NCBI RefSeq assembly: GCF_039652435.2
Contig: NZ_CP190246.1
Span: 3,720,001-3,784,000 of the forward strand
Direction of reading: 5' to 3'
Length of the DNA: 64,000 bases
DNA from: Niabella insulamsoli
GTDB taxonomy: Bacteria; Bacteroidota; Bacteroidia; Chitinophagales; Chitinophagaceae
Positions 49,679 through 59,314 of the stretch are shown here, in pieces. The notes under the pieces are model-generated. The model did no database searches. It was not told the origin of the DNA and saw nothing but the letters and a program-made list of their open reading frames with translations. The position numbers and the translations under genes are program-made. Every line of letters begins with the position of its first letter. The first letter of the stretch is position 1.

Positions 49679-51190
49679 ATGGCTTTACCTAAAGAGCCCC
49701 GTCAAAAGATGATCAATGTGATGTATTTGGTGCTGACAGCATTGTTAGCGCTGAATATATCGAGCGAGGTATTGAATGCTTTCAGAACGATGGATAAGAG
49801 TTTTTCAAACGCCAACTCCACCATTGATAAAAAAACCCAAACCATTTTCGCTTCTCTGGAAAAAAAAATCAGCGATCCGAAAACGAGAGACCTGGCCGCC
49901 GTTTGGAAACCCAAAGCAGACAGGGCCAAACAGCTCTCCGATGAAATGGTAGCTTATATCGATAACCTGAAAACACAAATACAGGAAGAAGCAGGCGGCG
50001 CGAACGGCGGGCATTTCAACGAAAAAAACACCAATGCTGCCACCAAATTGCTGGTCGAAGGAAAGGGCGGCAAAGAATTGTTTAACAAACTGACCGACTA
50101 CAAGAAAAGCCTGCTGGGTATCGATGCAAAAATCAACAACCAGTTCAAAAACAGCCTGCCGCTCGATTTGAGCATGCCGGCCGTGCAAAATAAAAGCAAT
50201 AATACGTGGGAAGCCGCTTATTTCAGAAGAACGCCTGCCATTGCGGCGATCACCATGCTTTCTAAATTTCAAAGTGATATAAAAAACTCAGAAGCACAGG
50301 TGGTGGAATATTGCCACAATCAAATCGGGGAAGTGCAGGTGGTGTATGACGAGTTTCAGGCGCTGGCAACCGCCAACGCACAGTTTTTACTTCCCGGAAG
50401 TGAATTTACCATCACGGCGGGCGTGGGCGCTTTCAGCAAAAATGCGAAACCCACTGTGACGATCGACGGGCAGGTGGTGCCGCTTAATTCAAACGGGTTG
50501 GCGGAGTACAAAACAACAGCGGGTGGCCCCGGCACTTATACGAGGAAAGTAAATATTTCCTTTGTTAAGCCAGACGGCACAACGGCTACGCTAACGCGCG
50601 ATATTACGTATGTAGTCGCTTCTCCCACCGGCCTGACAGTGAGCGCCGATGCGGTAAAAGTTTTATATGTGGGACTTGACAACCCGGTATCCGTGGGCGG
50701 CGGCAGCGGCACTAATGCCAGCAACCTTCGTGTTTCCATTAGCCAGGGATCTATTTCCGGCTCAAAAGGCAGATATGTTGCAAAGGTTACAACGCCTGGC
50801 ACCGCGACCATCACCGTCAACGATGGCAAACAAAATACGGCTTTTGAATTTCGTGTAAAATCCGTTCCAACGCCCACTGCGATGGTAGGCGCGAGCAAAG
50901 GCGGCCGCATGAGGGTTAATGATTTTAAAGCCCAGGCTGGCGTCCGGGCCGAATTGGAAAACTTTGTTTTCGAAGGAGTGAAGTTCACCGTATCCAGTTA
51001 TACGATGACTTTCACGGGCGCGGGCTATCCCGATTTTATGCATAAGTCAGTGTCGGGCAACTCCTTCAGCGGTGTTCGCAGCCTGATAGAACGCGCACAG
51101 CCTGGAGCCACGATCACCATTGATGAGATAAGGGCAGTAGGGCCGGGCGGCACGCGCACGCTGCCACCGATCGCGTTTAACCTTTATTAA
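49679..51190 (+). CDS. gldM: Gliding motility / type IX secretion protein GldM
   Basis: GldM spans the periplasm and rotates with GldL. The 503 residues begin MALPKEPRQKMINVMYLVLT with one membrane helix (about 12-33), followed by a helical domain D1 (about 35-225) and three Ig-like domains (about 226-503), the last ending TLPPIAFNLY. EVQVVYDEFQALATANAQFLLPGSEF marks the D1-D2 junction. Length and order fit the family. It lies between gldL and gldN. Confidence 0.95.
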   Translation: MALPKEPRQKMINVMYLVLTALLALNISSEVLNAFRTMDKSFSNANSTIDKKTQTIFASLEKKISDPKTRDLAAVWKPKADRAKQLSDEMVAYIDNLKTQIQEEAGGANGGHFNEKNTNAATKLLVEGKGGKELFNKLTDYKKSLLGIDAKINNQFKNSLPLDLSMPAVQNKSNNTWEAAYFRRTPAIAAITMLSKFQSDIKNSEAQVVEYCHNQIGEVQVVYDEFQALATANAQFLLPGSEFTITAGVGAFSKNAKPTVTIDGQVVPLNSNGLAEYKTTAGGPGTYTRKVNISFVKPDGTTATLTRDITYVVASPTGLTVSADAVKVLYVGLDNPVSVGGGSGTNASNLRVSISQGSISGSKGRYVAKVTTPGTATITVNDGKQNTAFEFRVKSVPTPTAMVGASKGGRMRVNDFKAQAGVRAELENFVFEGVKFTVSSYTMTFTGAGYPDFMHKSVSGNSFSGVRSLIERAQPGATITIDEIRAVGPGGTRTLPPIAFNLY

Positions 51191-51281
51191 AAAAGATTTG
51201 GCTGAATGTTTGAGCCAATAATAGAAAAGACCCTGTGATGATCGCTTCCCGGGTCGAGCATATTAAATAAAAGTTTAAGAA

Positions 51282-52331
51282 ATGAAATGTTCTTTTTTTT
51301 GCAGTATCCTTTTTTTAACCCTGGTGAGCACTACCGCGATGGCACAGCGTGCTCCGCGCAGCGCGTATGATACGCCGCCTTCCTCCTCCAAAACCGAGAA
51401 AGGAAGCAGCACAAAAAAAACAACTCCCGCCGAAATGCCCGTAACAGGCGAGCGCGGCGAAAGCGGCGATTATAACGACAGCCCGGTTCCGGCCAATCTT
51501 CCTTTAGAAGTAATTGAAGATGAAGGAGAAGGTGGGCTTTATGGCACCACACGCCGATCGCTCAGAAAGGATAATATTTTGGCTGATGACAACACGGACA
51601 GTACGGCCACTCCCCTGCCTTACACGCCTCTTTATGCTGCCGATGCCTTGTATCGCGTAAGGGTATGGCGCACTATCGACGCCCGCACCGATCAAAACGC
51701 CCGGTATTTTTATAACAAAGCAATCGAGGGAGAAGACAATAAAAGGCTGATCAACATTATGCTGAAAGCGATCAAAGATGATAGCGTTCAGGCATTTAGC
51801 AATATCGACGACAGGTTTACCACACCGATTAGTTTTGAAGAAGCTTTAGCCGGATTTGGCGGCGGTATGGACACCTCAGCCAGGTATGATATGGAAGGAA
51901 ATATTGCCGGTTACCAGGTGAGGAACCGGATGGTATCGCCAGATTCTATTTATAAATTCCGCTTGAAGGAAGAATGGCTTTTTAACAAGCGTGATGGTAA
52001 AACCTATGTGCGTATTTTAGGTATTGCACCTGTGACAAGCTATACCACATCTGATGGCTATACGATGGCGAATAGCGAGCACGCCGTTTTCTGGATCTAT
52101 TACCCCGAACTGCGGAAAGCATTGGTGAGAAATAATATCACGAACCCGCTTAATATCGGCGGCTACGTAACCTGGGAGGAAGTATTTGAAAACCGTCTTT
52201 TTGAAAGCCGGATCCTTAAATCTTCCTTAGATGCGGAAAATGGATTTAAAAACACACCTTTAACCGGCGAGCAGGCGGATATCATACAGCGCCAACTTAA
52301 TAATTTGAGCGCACGCGGTTGGGTGAAATAA
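51282..52331 (+). CDS. gldN: Gliding motility / type IX secretion protein GldN (PorN)
   Basis: GldN forms the periplasmic ring with GldK. The 349 residues have a signal peptide ending AMA-QR, a long low-complexity Ser/Thr/Lys/Glu stretch (about 25-75) and the conserved domain (about 115-349) with YRVRVWRTIDARTDQNARYFY, EEALAGFGGGMDTSARYDM, EEWLFNKRDGKTYVRILGIAP and FWIYYPELRKALV. It ends the gldKLMN set. The disordered N-terminal stretch is the main variable part. Confidence 0.94.
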   Translation: MKCSFFCSILFLTLVSTTAMAQRAPRSAYDTPPSSSKTEKGSSTKKTTPAEMPVTGERGESGDYNDSPVPANLPLEVIEDEGEGGLYGTTRRSLRKDNILADDNTDSTATPLPYTPLYAADALYRVRVWRTIDARTDQNARYFYNKAIEGEDNKRLINIMLKAIKDDSVQAFSNIDDRFTTPISFEEALAGFGGGMDTSARYDMEGNIAGYQVRNRMVSPDSIYKFRLKEEWLFNKRDGKTYVRILGIAPVTSYTTSDGYTMANSEHAVFWIYYPELRKALVRNNITNPLNIGGYVTWEEVFENRLFESRILKSSLDAENGFKNTPLTGEQADIIQRQLNNLSARGWVK

Positions 52332-52499
52332 TGCATAACCCTTAATTAGAAATCAATCGCGGCGTAGCTGCTTTAAAAAAAATAAAAAATACAAGGATGA
52401 AACGATCCTTATAAAATTTTCATTTTTATCACACTGGGGAATGAATATTTTATATCTGATAAGTTCCATTCGACCTATAAAACCATAAACCATTTACGA

Positions 52500-53156
52500 A
52501 TGAAATTGAAAGCTAAAATTCTTTATTTGTTTATCGCGTTGACAGGATTAGCATCTGCTGCCCAGGCACAAGAATACAGGGCTCAGAAGAATAGTTTGGG
52601 TTTTAATTTTGGCGCGCTTTCCTATTCGGGCCGATTCGCAGTCGGCGCATCTTTGGCCAGCCATTCTTCTTTATATGCCTCTTTCGCTTACAGAAGAAAA
52701 GTTTGGGATAAGCTGTATGTGAGAGCAGAAGCTTTTGGAGGCCGCATGAGAGCAGACAATACCAATGTGCCTTCGCAACAGGGAAAACCTACGGGTGAAT
52801 TTCAAACTGAAATGGCAGAAATCTCCGTTAAAGGCGAGTATGATTTTATGGATTTAAGAAGAAGCCAATTTACGCCGTTTGTAAACGTGGGCGCAGGCGT
52901 GTATACCTTATTTAATTATAGCTCGAGCCTCGGATCGAAACAAGGTGGTGACAAAACCGGCTTTGTGATGCCTGTTGGCGGCGGCGTCAAATATAAACTG
53001 AATAACCGCGTGAAGTTATTGGCTGAAGGCAGCGCAAGGCTGTTCTCTAAAAACCTTGACAACCGCACCGGTGGCGACATTTCTAACCCCAACCTATATT
53101 ATAGCTTCGGCTTTGGCGTTATCTACGAATTAGAGCCTTTAAATGTTTTGTGGTAA
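52500..53156 (+). CDS. Outer-membrane beta-barrel protein of unknown function
   Basis: This 218-residue protein has a signal peptide ending AQA-QE. Alternating hydrophobic strands with many Tyr/Gly/Arg residues and a terminal strand NLYYSFGFGVIYELEPLNVLW suggest an eight-strand barrel of the outer-membrane beta-barrel (porin-family-like) class. There is no enzymatic motif. It follows gldN by about 170 bp on the same strand, but no clear promoter or terminator was found between them, so cotranscription is open. Confidence 0.8.
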   Translation: MKLKAKILYLFIALTGLASAAQAQEYRAQKNSLGFNFGALSYSGRFAVGASLASHSSLYASFAYRRKVWDKLYVRAEAFGGRMRADNTNVPSQQGKPTGEFQTEMAEISVKGEYDFMDLRRSQFTPFVNVGAGVYTLFNYSSSLGSKQGGDKTGFVMPVGGGVKYKLNNRVKLLAEGSARLFSKNLDNRTGGDISNPNLYYSFGFGVIYELEPLNVLW

Positions 53157-53179
53157 GGCAACAAGCCTAAGCCGGCTGA

Positions 53180-53761
53180 TTAAGCATACCGGCTGATCGC
53201 TGAAGAGAAGTCAGCAGGTATTTCGTGATCTATATGCATTTGCGGATTGAGCAAAAGATGTTCAATTTCTAACCAGTTGTTTACCCGTTTGTGCTTTCCA
53301 GTGCTCGCCAGTTCATTATGCGGTTGTGTATAAAGCAGGGTCCGGCCTTTGAACGAATCAAGGTTTTTAAAATGATCATCAATCATCACGTCGGCGTCGA
53401 TCAACGCTTTCGAACCGCAAAAAACCATTTGTTGCCAGGTGATAAAAGGGAAATGTTCATTTAACCATTCCTGCTTTTCTATTAAGGATTGCGGAAACTC
53501 GGTAGCAGCCGAAACAATGAAAACTTCAAACCTGTCGTTCAATTTCTTCAAAACCTGCTGGCTGTTAGCAATTACGGGCATCCCACGAAAAAACCCGGGT
53601 TGATACAAATAGACCCGCGCATGCTCGAAAGTTTCATCTTCTGTTTTTCCAAGCCCGTCCTTTTCTGTCTTTCGAACACCGGTTTCTGCATATTCGTATC
53701 TTACAAATTGTTCAAAACAGTCGGCCAATACACCGTCCATATCTACAGCTATTCTTTTCAT
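53180..53761 (-). CDS. 5'-nucleotidase / 5'(3')-deoxyribonucleotidase family HAD hydrolase
   Basis: This 193-residue HAD-fold protein begins MKRIAVDMDGVLADCFEQF, with Asp7 as nucleophile and Asp9 as acid/base (DMDGVLAD motif). VFIVSAATEFPQSL is motif II and DADVMIDDHFKNL is motif IV; KQEW with the Lys lies between. The size and motif I match the NT5C-type deoxyribonucleotidases that dephosphorylate dNMPs. It is convergent with the beta-barrel gene (23 bp between stops). Confidence 0.9.
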   Translation of the reverse strand: MKRIAVDMDGVLADCFEQFVRYEYAETGVRKTEKDGLGKTEDETFEHARVYLYQPGFFRGMPVIANSQQVLKKLNDRFEVFIVSAATEFPQSLIEKQEWLNEHFPFITWQQMVFCGSKALIDADVMIDDHFKNLDSFKGRTLLYTQPHNELASTGKHKRVNNWLEIEHLLLNPQMHIDHEIPADFSSAISRYA

Positions 53762-54091
53762 TTTCTATGATTTTTGAATGCCTGGCGCCTTTAGCAAAAA
53801 GACACAGGCAGTTAACAATATCAGGCACTTCTCCCGGCGACCTCTCATCCTCCACAAACAATCATTTCACGCGCCATCAGCCATAAACCCAGCGCCAAAA
53901 AAGAGATGTTCCAACATTAAAATCAATACAAAAGTAAAACAGTTGGGCGAACGATTCAACAATTTGGCCTACTTTTGTGTATTTAACACACATTATCTTG
54001 GTATTTATTGATCCGGAATAAGTGTTTTTCTCAATTTTTACTTACAAATTCTGAAAACTTTCGGCCCTTTTTTAGGGCAAAAAATATTGGA
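53762..54091. other. Divergent intergenic region with paired promoters
   Basis: These 330 bp contain two back-to-back TAnnTTTG boxes: TACTTTTG on the minus strand (53936-53929) and TACTTTTG on the plus strand (53970-53977), 33 bp apart. They would serve the nucleotidase and the MFS genes with leaders of about 160 and 110 nt. A small hairpin GCCC-TTTTTTA-GGGC (54065-54079) precedes the MFS start. No gene is seen. Confidence 0.55.
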
Positions 54092-55261
54092 ATGAACAAA
54101 AAACTTTTTTCTTTAGCGGTAGGCGGACTGGGAATTGGAACGACTGAATTCATCATTATGGGGCTCATGCAGGATGTGGCTGCGTCGCTTCAGATTTCGA
54201 TACCCATGGCCGGTTATCTGATTTCGGCGTATGCGGTGGGTGTCATTGTTGGCGCACCGCTTTTAGTGGCGCTGTCCGTCAAGTATAATCCCAAAAAAGT
54301 CTTAATGGCGCTGATGGGTATATTTGCGCTTTTCAACGGATTATCGGCACTCGCGCCCGATTTTTATTCCCTGCTGGCTTTCAGGTTTCTTTCGGGTTTG
54401 CCGCATGGCGCATTCTTCGGCATTGGCGCAGTCGTTGCGTCCAAATTGGCGCGTGAGGGAAAACAGGCGCAGGCTATTTCCACTATGTTTGCGGGCTTAA
54501 CGCTGGCCAATCTGATCATGGTTCCACTGGTGACTTTCCTCGGCCATCAGTATGGATGGCGCCTGGCCTTTGTGATTGTGGCGCTAATCGGCATCATTAC
54601 TATTTTTTCAATTAGATTTTATTTGCCGGATGTTAAAATCAGCGCCAGCCACGGTGTGAAGGAAGAGCTACGGTTTTTTAAGACGCCAAAAGCGTGGCTT
54701 ATTATACTGATAACGGCGATTGGGTTTGGTGGCCTGTTTGCCTGGTTCAGTTATATTTCCCCGCTGATGACGCATGTCTCGGGCTTTTCAGTGAAGTCGG
54801 TTTCGTACATCATGCTGGTAGCCGGCGCGGGAATGGTAGTCGGGAATTTTGCAGGTGGCATACTTGCCGACCGCATGGCGCCGGAAAAAGCAGCAGCATT
54901 ATTATTTATCACACTGGTAGCCGCGTTGATCGGCGTATTTTTTCTTTCTGATTATCAGCCGATATCAATCGCGCTTACTTTTATCTGTGGCGCACTTTCA
55001 ATGGCCGTAGGATCCCCCATCAATATTTTAATGATTCGTTCTGCTGAAAAATCGGCGATGATGGGCGCAGCGCTAATGCAGGCAGCTTTTAATATCGCCA
55101 ACTCGCTGGGCGCTTATTTTGGAGGCTTGCCCCTTGCTTTCGGATTGGGATATAATTATCCTTCCTTCGTGGGGGCTGTTATGGCTTTTTTGGGCTTTTT
55201 GTTAAGCATGACGTTTATGTTCAGATATGGAGCCAAGCCACACCGGCTCGCGTTGAATTAA
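54092..55261 (+). CDS. MFS transporter, AraJ/YdhP-like efflux type
   Basis: I chose ATG 54092 (389 aa, MNKKLFSLAVGGLGIGTTEFIIMG); the frame runs 28 codons further upstream without family resemblance. Twelve helices are expected. GTTEFIIMGLMQDVAASL in helix 1 and FLSGLPHGAFFGIGAVVASKLA in helix 4 are characteristic of the DHA1 sugar-efflux/arabinose-efflux-like group. The substrate is unknown. It converges on the HIT gene with 6 bp between stops. Confidence 0.92.
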   Translation: MNKKLFSLAVGGLGIGTTEFIIMGLMQDVAASLQISIPMAGYLISAYAVGVIVGAPLLVALSVKYNPKKVLMALMGIFALFNGLSALAPDFYSLLAFRFLSGLPHGAFFGIGAVVASKLAREGKQAQAISTMFAGLTLANLIMVPLVTFLGHQYGWRLAFVIVALIGIITIFSIRFYLPDVKISASHGVKEELRFFKTPKAWLIILITAIGFGGLFAWFSYISPLMTHVSGFSVKSVSYIMLVAGAGMVVGNFAGGILADRMAPEKAAALLFITLVAALIGVFFLSDYQPISIALTFICGALSMAVGSPINILMIRSAEKSAMMGAALMQAAFNIANSLGAYFGGLPLAFGLGYNYPSFVGAVMAFLGFLLSMTFMFRYGAKPHRLALN

Positions 55262-55267
55262 GAAAAT

Positions 55268-55663
55268 TTAAAGATTGCTAACAATCAATTGTTGCACTTC
55301 TTTGAGTTCGTCTTCGCTGAGTTTCAACTTGGGTTGCACAAAATTGAGATCGTTTGCATCGTTGATTGGAATAAGGTGGACGTGGGCGTGAGGCACTTCA
55401 ATCCCTACAACGCTGACACCACAACGGTTACAATCGAATGATCGTTCGATAGCCCGCGCAATGGGTTTGGCAAAAACCAGTAATTCAGAAAGATAAGTAT
55501 CCGGTACGTCGAAAAGCTTGTCTACTTCAATTTTAGGCACCACCAACACATGGCCCCGACGCAGCGGCATAATGTCGAGAAATGCGATAAACTGTTCGTT
55601 TTCGGCAATCTTATAAGAAGGGATGGTTCCGGCAATAATCTTAGAAAATATGGTCATAGACAC
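55268..55663 (-). CDS. HIT family nucleotide-binding hydrolase (HinT-like)
   Basis: This 131-residue protein has the histidine triad PHAHVHLIPI (His-x-His-x-His), with the nucleophilic middle His. TIFSKIIAGTIPSYKIAENEQFIAFLDI and GHVLVVPKIEVDKLFD are the usual N-terminal blocks. Relatives hydrolyse nucleoside phosphoramidates and acyl-adenylates. The start may be either ATG 55663 or the Met two codons later (MTIFSK). It is downstream of greA, beyond a terminator. Confidence 0.95.
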   Translation of the reverse strand: MSMTIFSKIIAGTIPSYKIAENEQFIAFLDIMPLRRGHVLVVPKIEVDKLFDVPDTYLSELLVFAKPIARAIERSFDCNRCGVSVVGIEVPHAHVHLIPINDANDLNFVQPKLKLSEDELKEVQQLIVSNL

Positions 55664-55687
55664 AGTTTTTTATCGGCTGAAAGTACA

Positions 55688-55714
55688 ATAAAAAAACCGG
55701 TCAAAAACCGGTTT
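55688..55714 (-). terminator. Intrinsic terminator after greA
   Basis: AAACCGGT / ACCGGTTT form an 8-bp stem with a 5-nt loop; on the minus strand a T-run follows. It lies 22 nt past the greA stop codon. Confidence 0.85.
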
Positions 55715-55736
55715 CGTTTTGGAATAATGTATTTTT

Positions 55737-56210
55737 TTATAAACTGATCTCTTCCACACGGAACTGAATCAGACCGGCTGGCGCCTGAACGTCAGCCACT
55801 TCACCAGGTTCTTTGCCCAGGATGCCCTGCCCGATGGGAGAACTTACCGATATTTTTCCGGCTTTCAGATCCGCTTCCTGTTCACTCACCAATTGGTAGG
55901 TTACTTCTTTTTTAGTTTTCAGGTTGGTCAGTTTCACTTTGGTTAAAATAGAAACCTTGCTCGTGTCGATTGTAGTTTCATCTACTACCCGTGCGTTGGC
56001 TAAGGCACCTTCTAAAGTAGCAATTTTGGCCTCCAACAGGCCCTGCGCCTCTTTGGCCGCATCGTATTCTGCATTTTCTTTTAAATCTCCTTTTTCGCGG
56101 GCTTCGGCAATAGCCTTGCTGGCAGCGGGGCGCTCTACACCTTTTAGATGCTGCAGCTCCTCTTTCATGTGCTCTAGCGTCTCTTTCGTTACATACTGAA
56201 TAGCGCTCAT
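55737..56210 (-). CDS. greA: Transcription elongation factor GreA
   Basis: GreA rescues backtracked RNA polymerase by stimulating transcript cleavage. I chose ATG 56210 (157 aa, MSAIQYVTKETLEHMKEEL), the normal GreA length; the frame extends 12 codons upstream into the preceding terminator. The coiled-coil tip GDLKENAEYDAAKEAQG contains the conserved acidic pair. The C-terminal FKBP-like domain has SPIGQGILGKEPGEVADVQAPAG. It is a single gene between two terminators. Confidence 0.97.
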   Translation of the reverse strand: MSAIQYVTKETLEHMKEELQHLKGVERPAASKAIAEAREKGDLKENAEYDAAKEAQGLLEAKIATLEGALANARVVDETTIDTSKVSILTKVKLTNLKTKKEVTYQLVSEQEADLKAGKISVSSPIGQGILGKEPGEVADVQAPAGLIQFRVEEISL

Positions 56211-56235
56211 AACTCTTCTTTTTATATTAAACAAA

Positions 56236-56274
56236 AAAAATAACAACGCCCCGGAAATTGAACCAGAGCGTTGC
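56236..56274 (-). terminator. Intrinsic terminator after the D-2-hydroxyacid dehydrogenase gene
   Basis: On the minus strand CAACGCTCTGG pairs with CCGGGGCGTTG (two mismatches) over an 8-nt loop, followed by a T-run (TTATTTTTTTTG). It separates this gene from greA. Confidence 0.8.
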
Positions 56275-56344
56275 TATCAATTGTTACAAATATAATAAAA
56301 AGATTTTCTTAATAAGAAAAGTATTTGTTAAAGACGCCTGCAGC

Positions 56345-57268
56345 TTAAAACCCCAGTTTTTCCAGTAAAACGGTCGCCATTTTTAAAAAAGCTTCATGGC
56401 TGTACCCCGCGATATGAGGCGTGACAATAACATTGTTAAAGGCGAGCAGCTCATCGAGTTGCTGCTTTTCCTGCGCGGTGTAGGCGTTTAATTTTTCATT
56501 TTCCAACACATCTAAGCAAGCGCCGGAAACCTGACTGTTTTTCAACGCCTCAATCAAAGCGTCGGTGTCGATTACTTTTCCGCGGCAAGCGCTCAGTATG
56601 ATAGGTTTTTGCTTCAGTTTGGAAAGAAAATCCTGGTTGAGCATATGATGGGTTTCGCTGGTCAGCGGCACATTAAAACTGATGATTTCGGCTTCGCTGC
56701 AAACCTGTTCTAGTGAGCTTTCCTGTATAAACCCGTTTGTAAATCCATTTTTGTATTTATCGTAGGCCAACACCGTCACTTCAAAGGGTTGCAATAACTT
56801 CGCAAAACTGCTACCTGTATTACCAAAGCCAATGATGCCTACCTTTCTGCCATAAAGTTCGCGCCCCCTATTCTCGTCTCTCAACCAAATGCCCTGTTTC
56901 ACTTCGGGCACCGCAATATTCATCTTATTCATTAACATCAGCAACATACCCAGCGAGTGTTCGGCTACCGCATTCCGGTTGCCCTCGGGACTGCTAACAC
57001 ATTTTATTCCTTTCGTTTTTGCATAAGCTACGTCTACCAGCTCCATGCCACTTCCCAGCCTTCCGATCCATTCCAGGCCGGGCAGCGCATCGATCAAAGC
57101 CTGATCAACTTTGATTCGGGTGGTTAAAACCAGGCCTGCCACATGGGGCCCGGCCGCCTTTATGGCTTCATACGTTATTTGCGGTTCATACGAAACTTCA
57201 AAATTTTGTGCCGCCAGTTTTTCCTGCAGAATGGGATGGGCATTACCCGTAATAATCACTTTTTTCAT
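56345..57268 (-). CDS. D-2-hydroxyacid dehydrogenase, phosphoglycerate dehydrogenase-like
   Basis: This 307-residue protein has the family fold: an N-terminal substrate-binding part, then the NAD-binding motif GRKVGIIGFGNTGSSFAKLL (about 140-160). The catalytic residues are Arg in SACRGKVID, Glu in DVLENEKLN and His in VTPHIAGYSHEA. It may act in serine synthesis, but the length without an ACT domain and the lack of serB/serC neighbours leave glyoxylate or hydroxypyruvate reduction equally possible. Confidence 0.9.
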   Translation of the reverse strand: MKKVIITGNAHPILQEKLAAQNFEVSYEPQITYEAIKAAGPHVAGLVLTTRIKVDQALIDALPGLEWIGRLGSGMELVDVAYAKTKGIKCVSSPEGNRNAVAEHSLGMLLMLMNKMNIAVPEVKQGIWLRDENRGRELYGRKVGIIGFGNTGSSFAKLLQPFEVTVLAYDKYKNGFTNGFIQESSLEQVCSEAEIISFNVPLTSETHHMLNQDFLSKLKQKPIILSACRGKVIDTDALIEALKNSQVSGACLDVLENEKLNAYTAQEKQQLDELLAFNNVIVTPHIAGYSHEAFLKMATVLLEKLGF

Positions 57269-57314
57269 GTATAAAACTTTATCAATCGCGGCGCTGCCGC
57301 AGCTTTAAGAGAAA

Positions 57315-58067
57315 TTAATTCATTTTAAAAGTAAGCGAGGCAAAATCCGCAACGGTGAGTTGTTCGGCTCTTTTGTCGAAAATCGGGTCCGTTAAAATAG
57401 CTGCGTCAAACAAAGACCTAACCGCATTGCGCAGGGTTTTGCGCCGTTGGTTGAAAGCTGTTTTAACTAAAGTAAAAAACCGCTTCTCGCTGCTCATGGG
57501 TTCCGTGTTTTCCTTTCTATACATTTTAATAACCCCGCTTTTTACTTTGGGCGGCGGATTGAACGCATTTTCAGGTACATCAAACAAATAATGCACTTCG
57601 TAGAAAGCCTGAACCAGCACGCTTATCACACCGTAAACTTTATTGCCGGAGGGCGCCGCAATGCGTTGCGCCACTTCTTTTTGAAACATACCCACCACAA
57701 CGGGCACCTGGCCCTTCCATTCTAAAATCCGGAAAAGGATTTGGGTGGAAATATTATAAGGAAAATTCCCTACGACACAAAAAGGCCCTTCAAAAGGCGG
57801 CGGCGCATCCAGGAAACTTTCATGAATTAATTTTTCTCGCAGATCGGGATAAGTCGCCTTGAGGTAAGCCACTTTTTCATCATCCACTTCGATGGCTTTG
57901 AACGCGATGCCCGGAATATCCTTAAGATATTTTGTTATGGCGCCGCCACCGGGACCGACTTCCACCCATTGATGAAGAGGTTCATTTTTAACTGCATCAA
58001 CAATCTTTCGGCAGATATTTTCGTCTTTTAAAAAATGCTGGCCCAAAGATTTTTTCAAAACATACAT
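57315..58067 (-). CDS. rsmA: 16S rRNA adenine dimethyltransferase RsmA (KsgA)
   Basis: RsmA dimethylates A1518 and A1519 of 16S rRNA late in 30S assembly. The 250 residues show KKSLGQHFLKDENICRKIV, the SAM motif VEVGPGGGAITKYL, the catalytic NFPYNIS, and NPPPKVKSGVIKMYR and FNQRRKTLRNAV in the C-terminal part. It is divergent from pdxA, a gene often linked to rsmA in other bacteria. Confidence 0.97.
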   Translation of the reverse strand: MYVLKKSLGQHFLKDENICRKIVDAVKNEPLHQWVEVGPGGGAITKYLKDIPGIAFKAIEVDDEKVAYLKATYPDLREKLIHESFLDAPPPFEGPFCVVGNFPYNISTQILFRILEWKGQVPVVVGMFQKEVAQRIAAPSGNKVYGVISVLVQAFYEVHYLFDVPENAFNPPPKVKSGVIKMYRKENTEPMSSEKRFFTLVKTAFNQRRKTLRNAVRSLFDAAILTDPIFDKRAEQLTVADFASLTFKMN

Positions 58068-58221
58068 CGCACAAAGTTAGTTGTCAGGAACTTTTCGCTT
58101 CCAAATATTCCTTAAAAGGCGACAAAAAAATTTTCGCAGGCGCGGGCGACGGATGAAGGCTATGCCTCCAAACCTCACTGTGAAAGAATAATTCTTTACT
58201 TTTACCGATACTTTTTTAAAA

Positions 58222-59304
58222 ATGAGCATGAACAAACCAGCAATAGGCATTACTTGTGGCGATATCAATGGGATTGGCCTGGAATTGATCGTAAAAGTTT
58301 TCTCAGACCCCAGGATGAACGAAATCTGCACCCCGGTTCTTTTTGCCAGCAATAAAACAGTGAACTTTTATAGGAAGCTGGCTGGCGACAATCATTTCAG
58401 TTTTAATGCGATTAAAGATTTTTCGCGTTTAAGCAACAAACAGCTCAACCTGTTCAGCAGCTGGGAAGAAGAGGTGGCGGTGACGCCGGGCAAATTGAAT
58501 GAAATCGGTGGAAAATACGCTGTGCTTTCGCTTCAGTCGGCGGTAAAAGCGCTTCAGGAAGGCTCTATTGAGGGACTGGTGACTGCTCCGATTCATAAAA
58601 GCAATGTTCAGGGGCCCGATTTCTCTTATACCGGCCATACGCCGTTTTTGAAACATACCTTTCAGGCAAAGGAAGTAGTGATGATGATGTGCGCCGAAAA
58701 TATGCGCGTCGCGGTTGCCACGGAACATATTCCTGTTAAAGAAATCCACAGCCACTTAAGCACCGAATTAATTCTCAAAAAGATAGAAATTATTCATCAG
58801 TCGCTTTCATTCGATTTTGGTATCAGCAAACCACGAATTGCTGTGTTAGGATTGAATCCGCATGCGGGAGATGATGATTTGGTGGGCGACGAAGAAAGCA
58901 CGGTAATCAGCCCTGCTATCAGAGAAGCCAAAAACCGCAACCAGCTGGTGTTTGGGCCGTTCAGTGCTGACGCTTTTTTTGCGCGCGGGCAATACGCTCA
59001 TTTTGATGCTGTGCTGGCTATGTATCACGACCAGGGCCTGATCCCGTTCAAATCTTTGGCGCAGGGAGAAGGAATCAATTATACAGCCGGTTTACATATA
59101 GTGCGAACATCTCCCGATCATGGTGTGGCATTTGATATTGCTGGAAAAGGCATCGCACAGCCGCATTCATTTTTGGAAGCGGTGTACAAATGCGTGGATA
59201 TTTTGAGAAACAGGTCGGAATACGAGGCTCAAAGAGCGAACCCGATGAAGAAGATGATGCCGGAAGTAACATCGAAACTTGTGGATGAAAAAATTGAAGA
59301 TTAG
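58222..59304 (+). CDS. pdxA: 4-hydroxythreonine-4-phosphate dehydrogenase PdxA
   Basis: PdxA oxidises 4-hydroxythreonine-4-phosphate in the DXP-dependent pathway to pyridoxal phosphate. The 360 residues contain IGITCGDINGIGLELIVK, GLVTAPIHKSN, YTGHTPFL, the metal-binding His in ATEHIPVKE, LNPHAGDDDLVGDEE, AMYHDQGLIPFK and RTSPDHGVAFDIAGKG. Either of two Met codons (MSMNKP) may start it. It converges on the DUF937-like gene with 10 bp between stops. Confidence 0.97.
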   Translation: MSMNKPAIGITCGDINGIGLELIVKVFSDPRMNEICTPVLFASNKTVNFYRKLAGDNHFSFNAIKDFSRLSNKQLNLFSSWEEEVAVTPGKLNEIGGKYAVLSLQSAVKALQEGSIEGLVTAPIHKSNVQGPDFSYTGHTPFLKHTFQAKEVVMMMCAENMRVAVATEHIPVKEIHSHLSTELILKKIEIIHQSLSFDFGISKPRIAVLGLNPHAGDDDLVGDEESTVISPAIREAKNRNQLVFGPFSADAFFARGQYAHFDAVLAMYHDQGLIPFKSLAQGEGINYTAGLHIVRTSPDHGVAFDIAGKGIAQPHSFLEAVYKCVDILRNRSEYEAQRANPMKKMMPEVTSKLVDEKIED

Positions 59305-59314
59305 AGCTTGAGTT

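Noticed and set aside
53778..54011. 77-codon open frame upstream of the MFS gene
   Set aside because: It spans two promoter boxes, has no signal or motif, and its composition is that of non-coding DNA.
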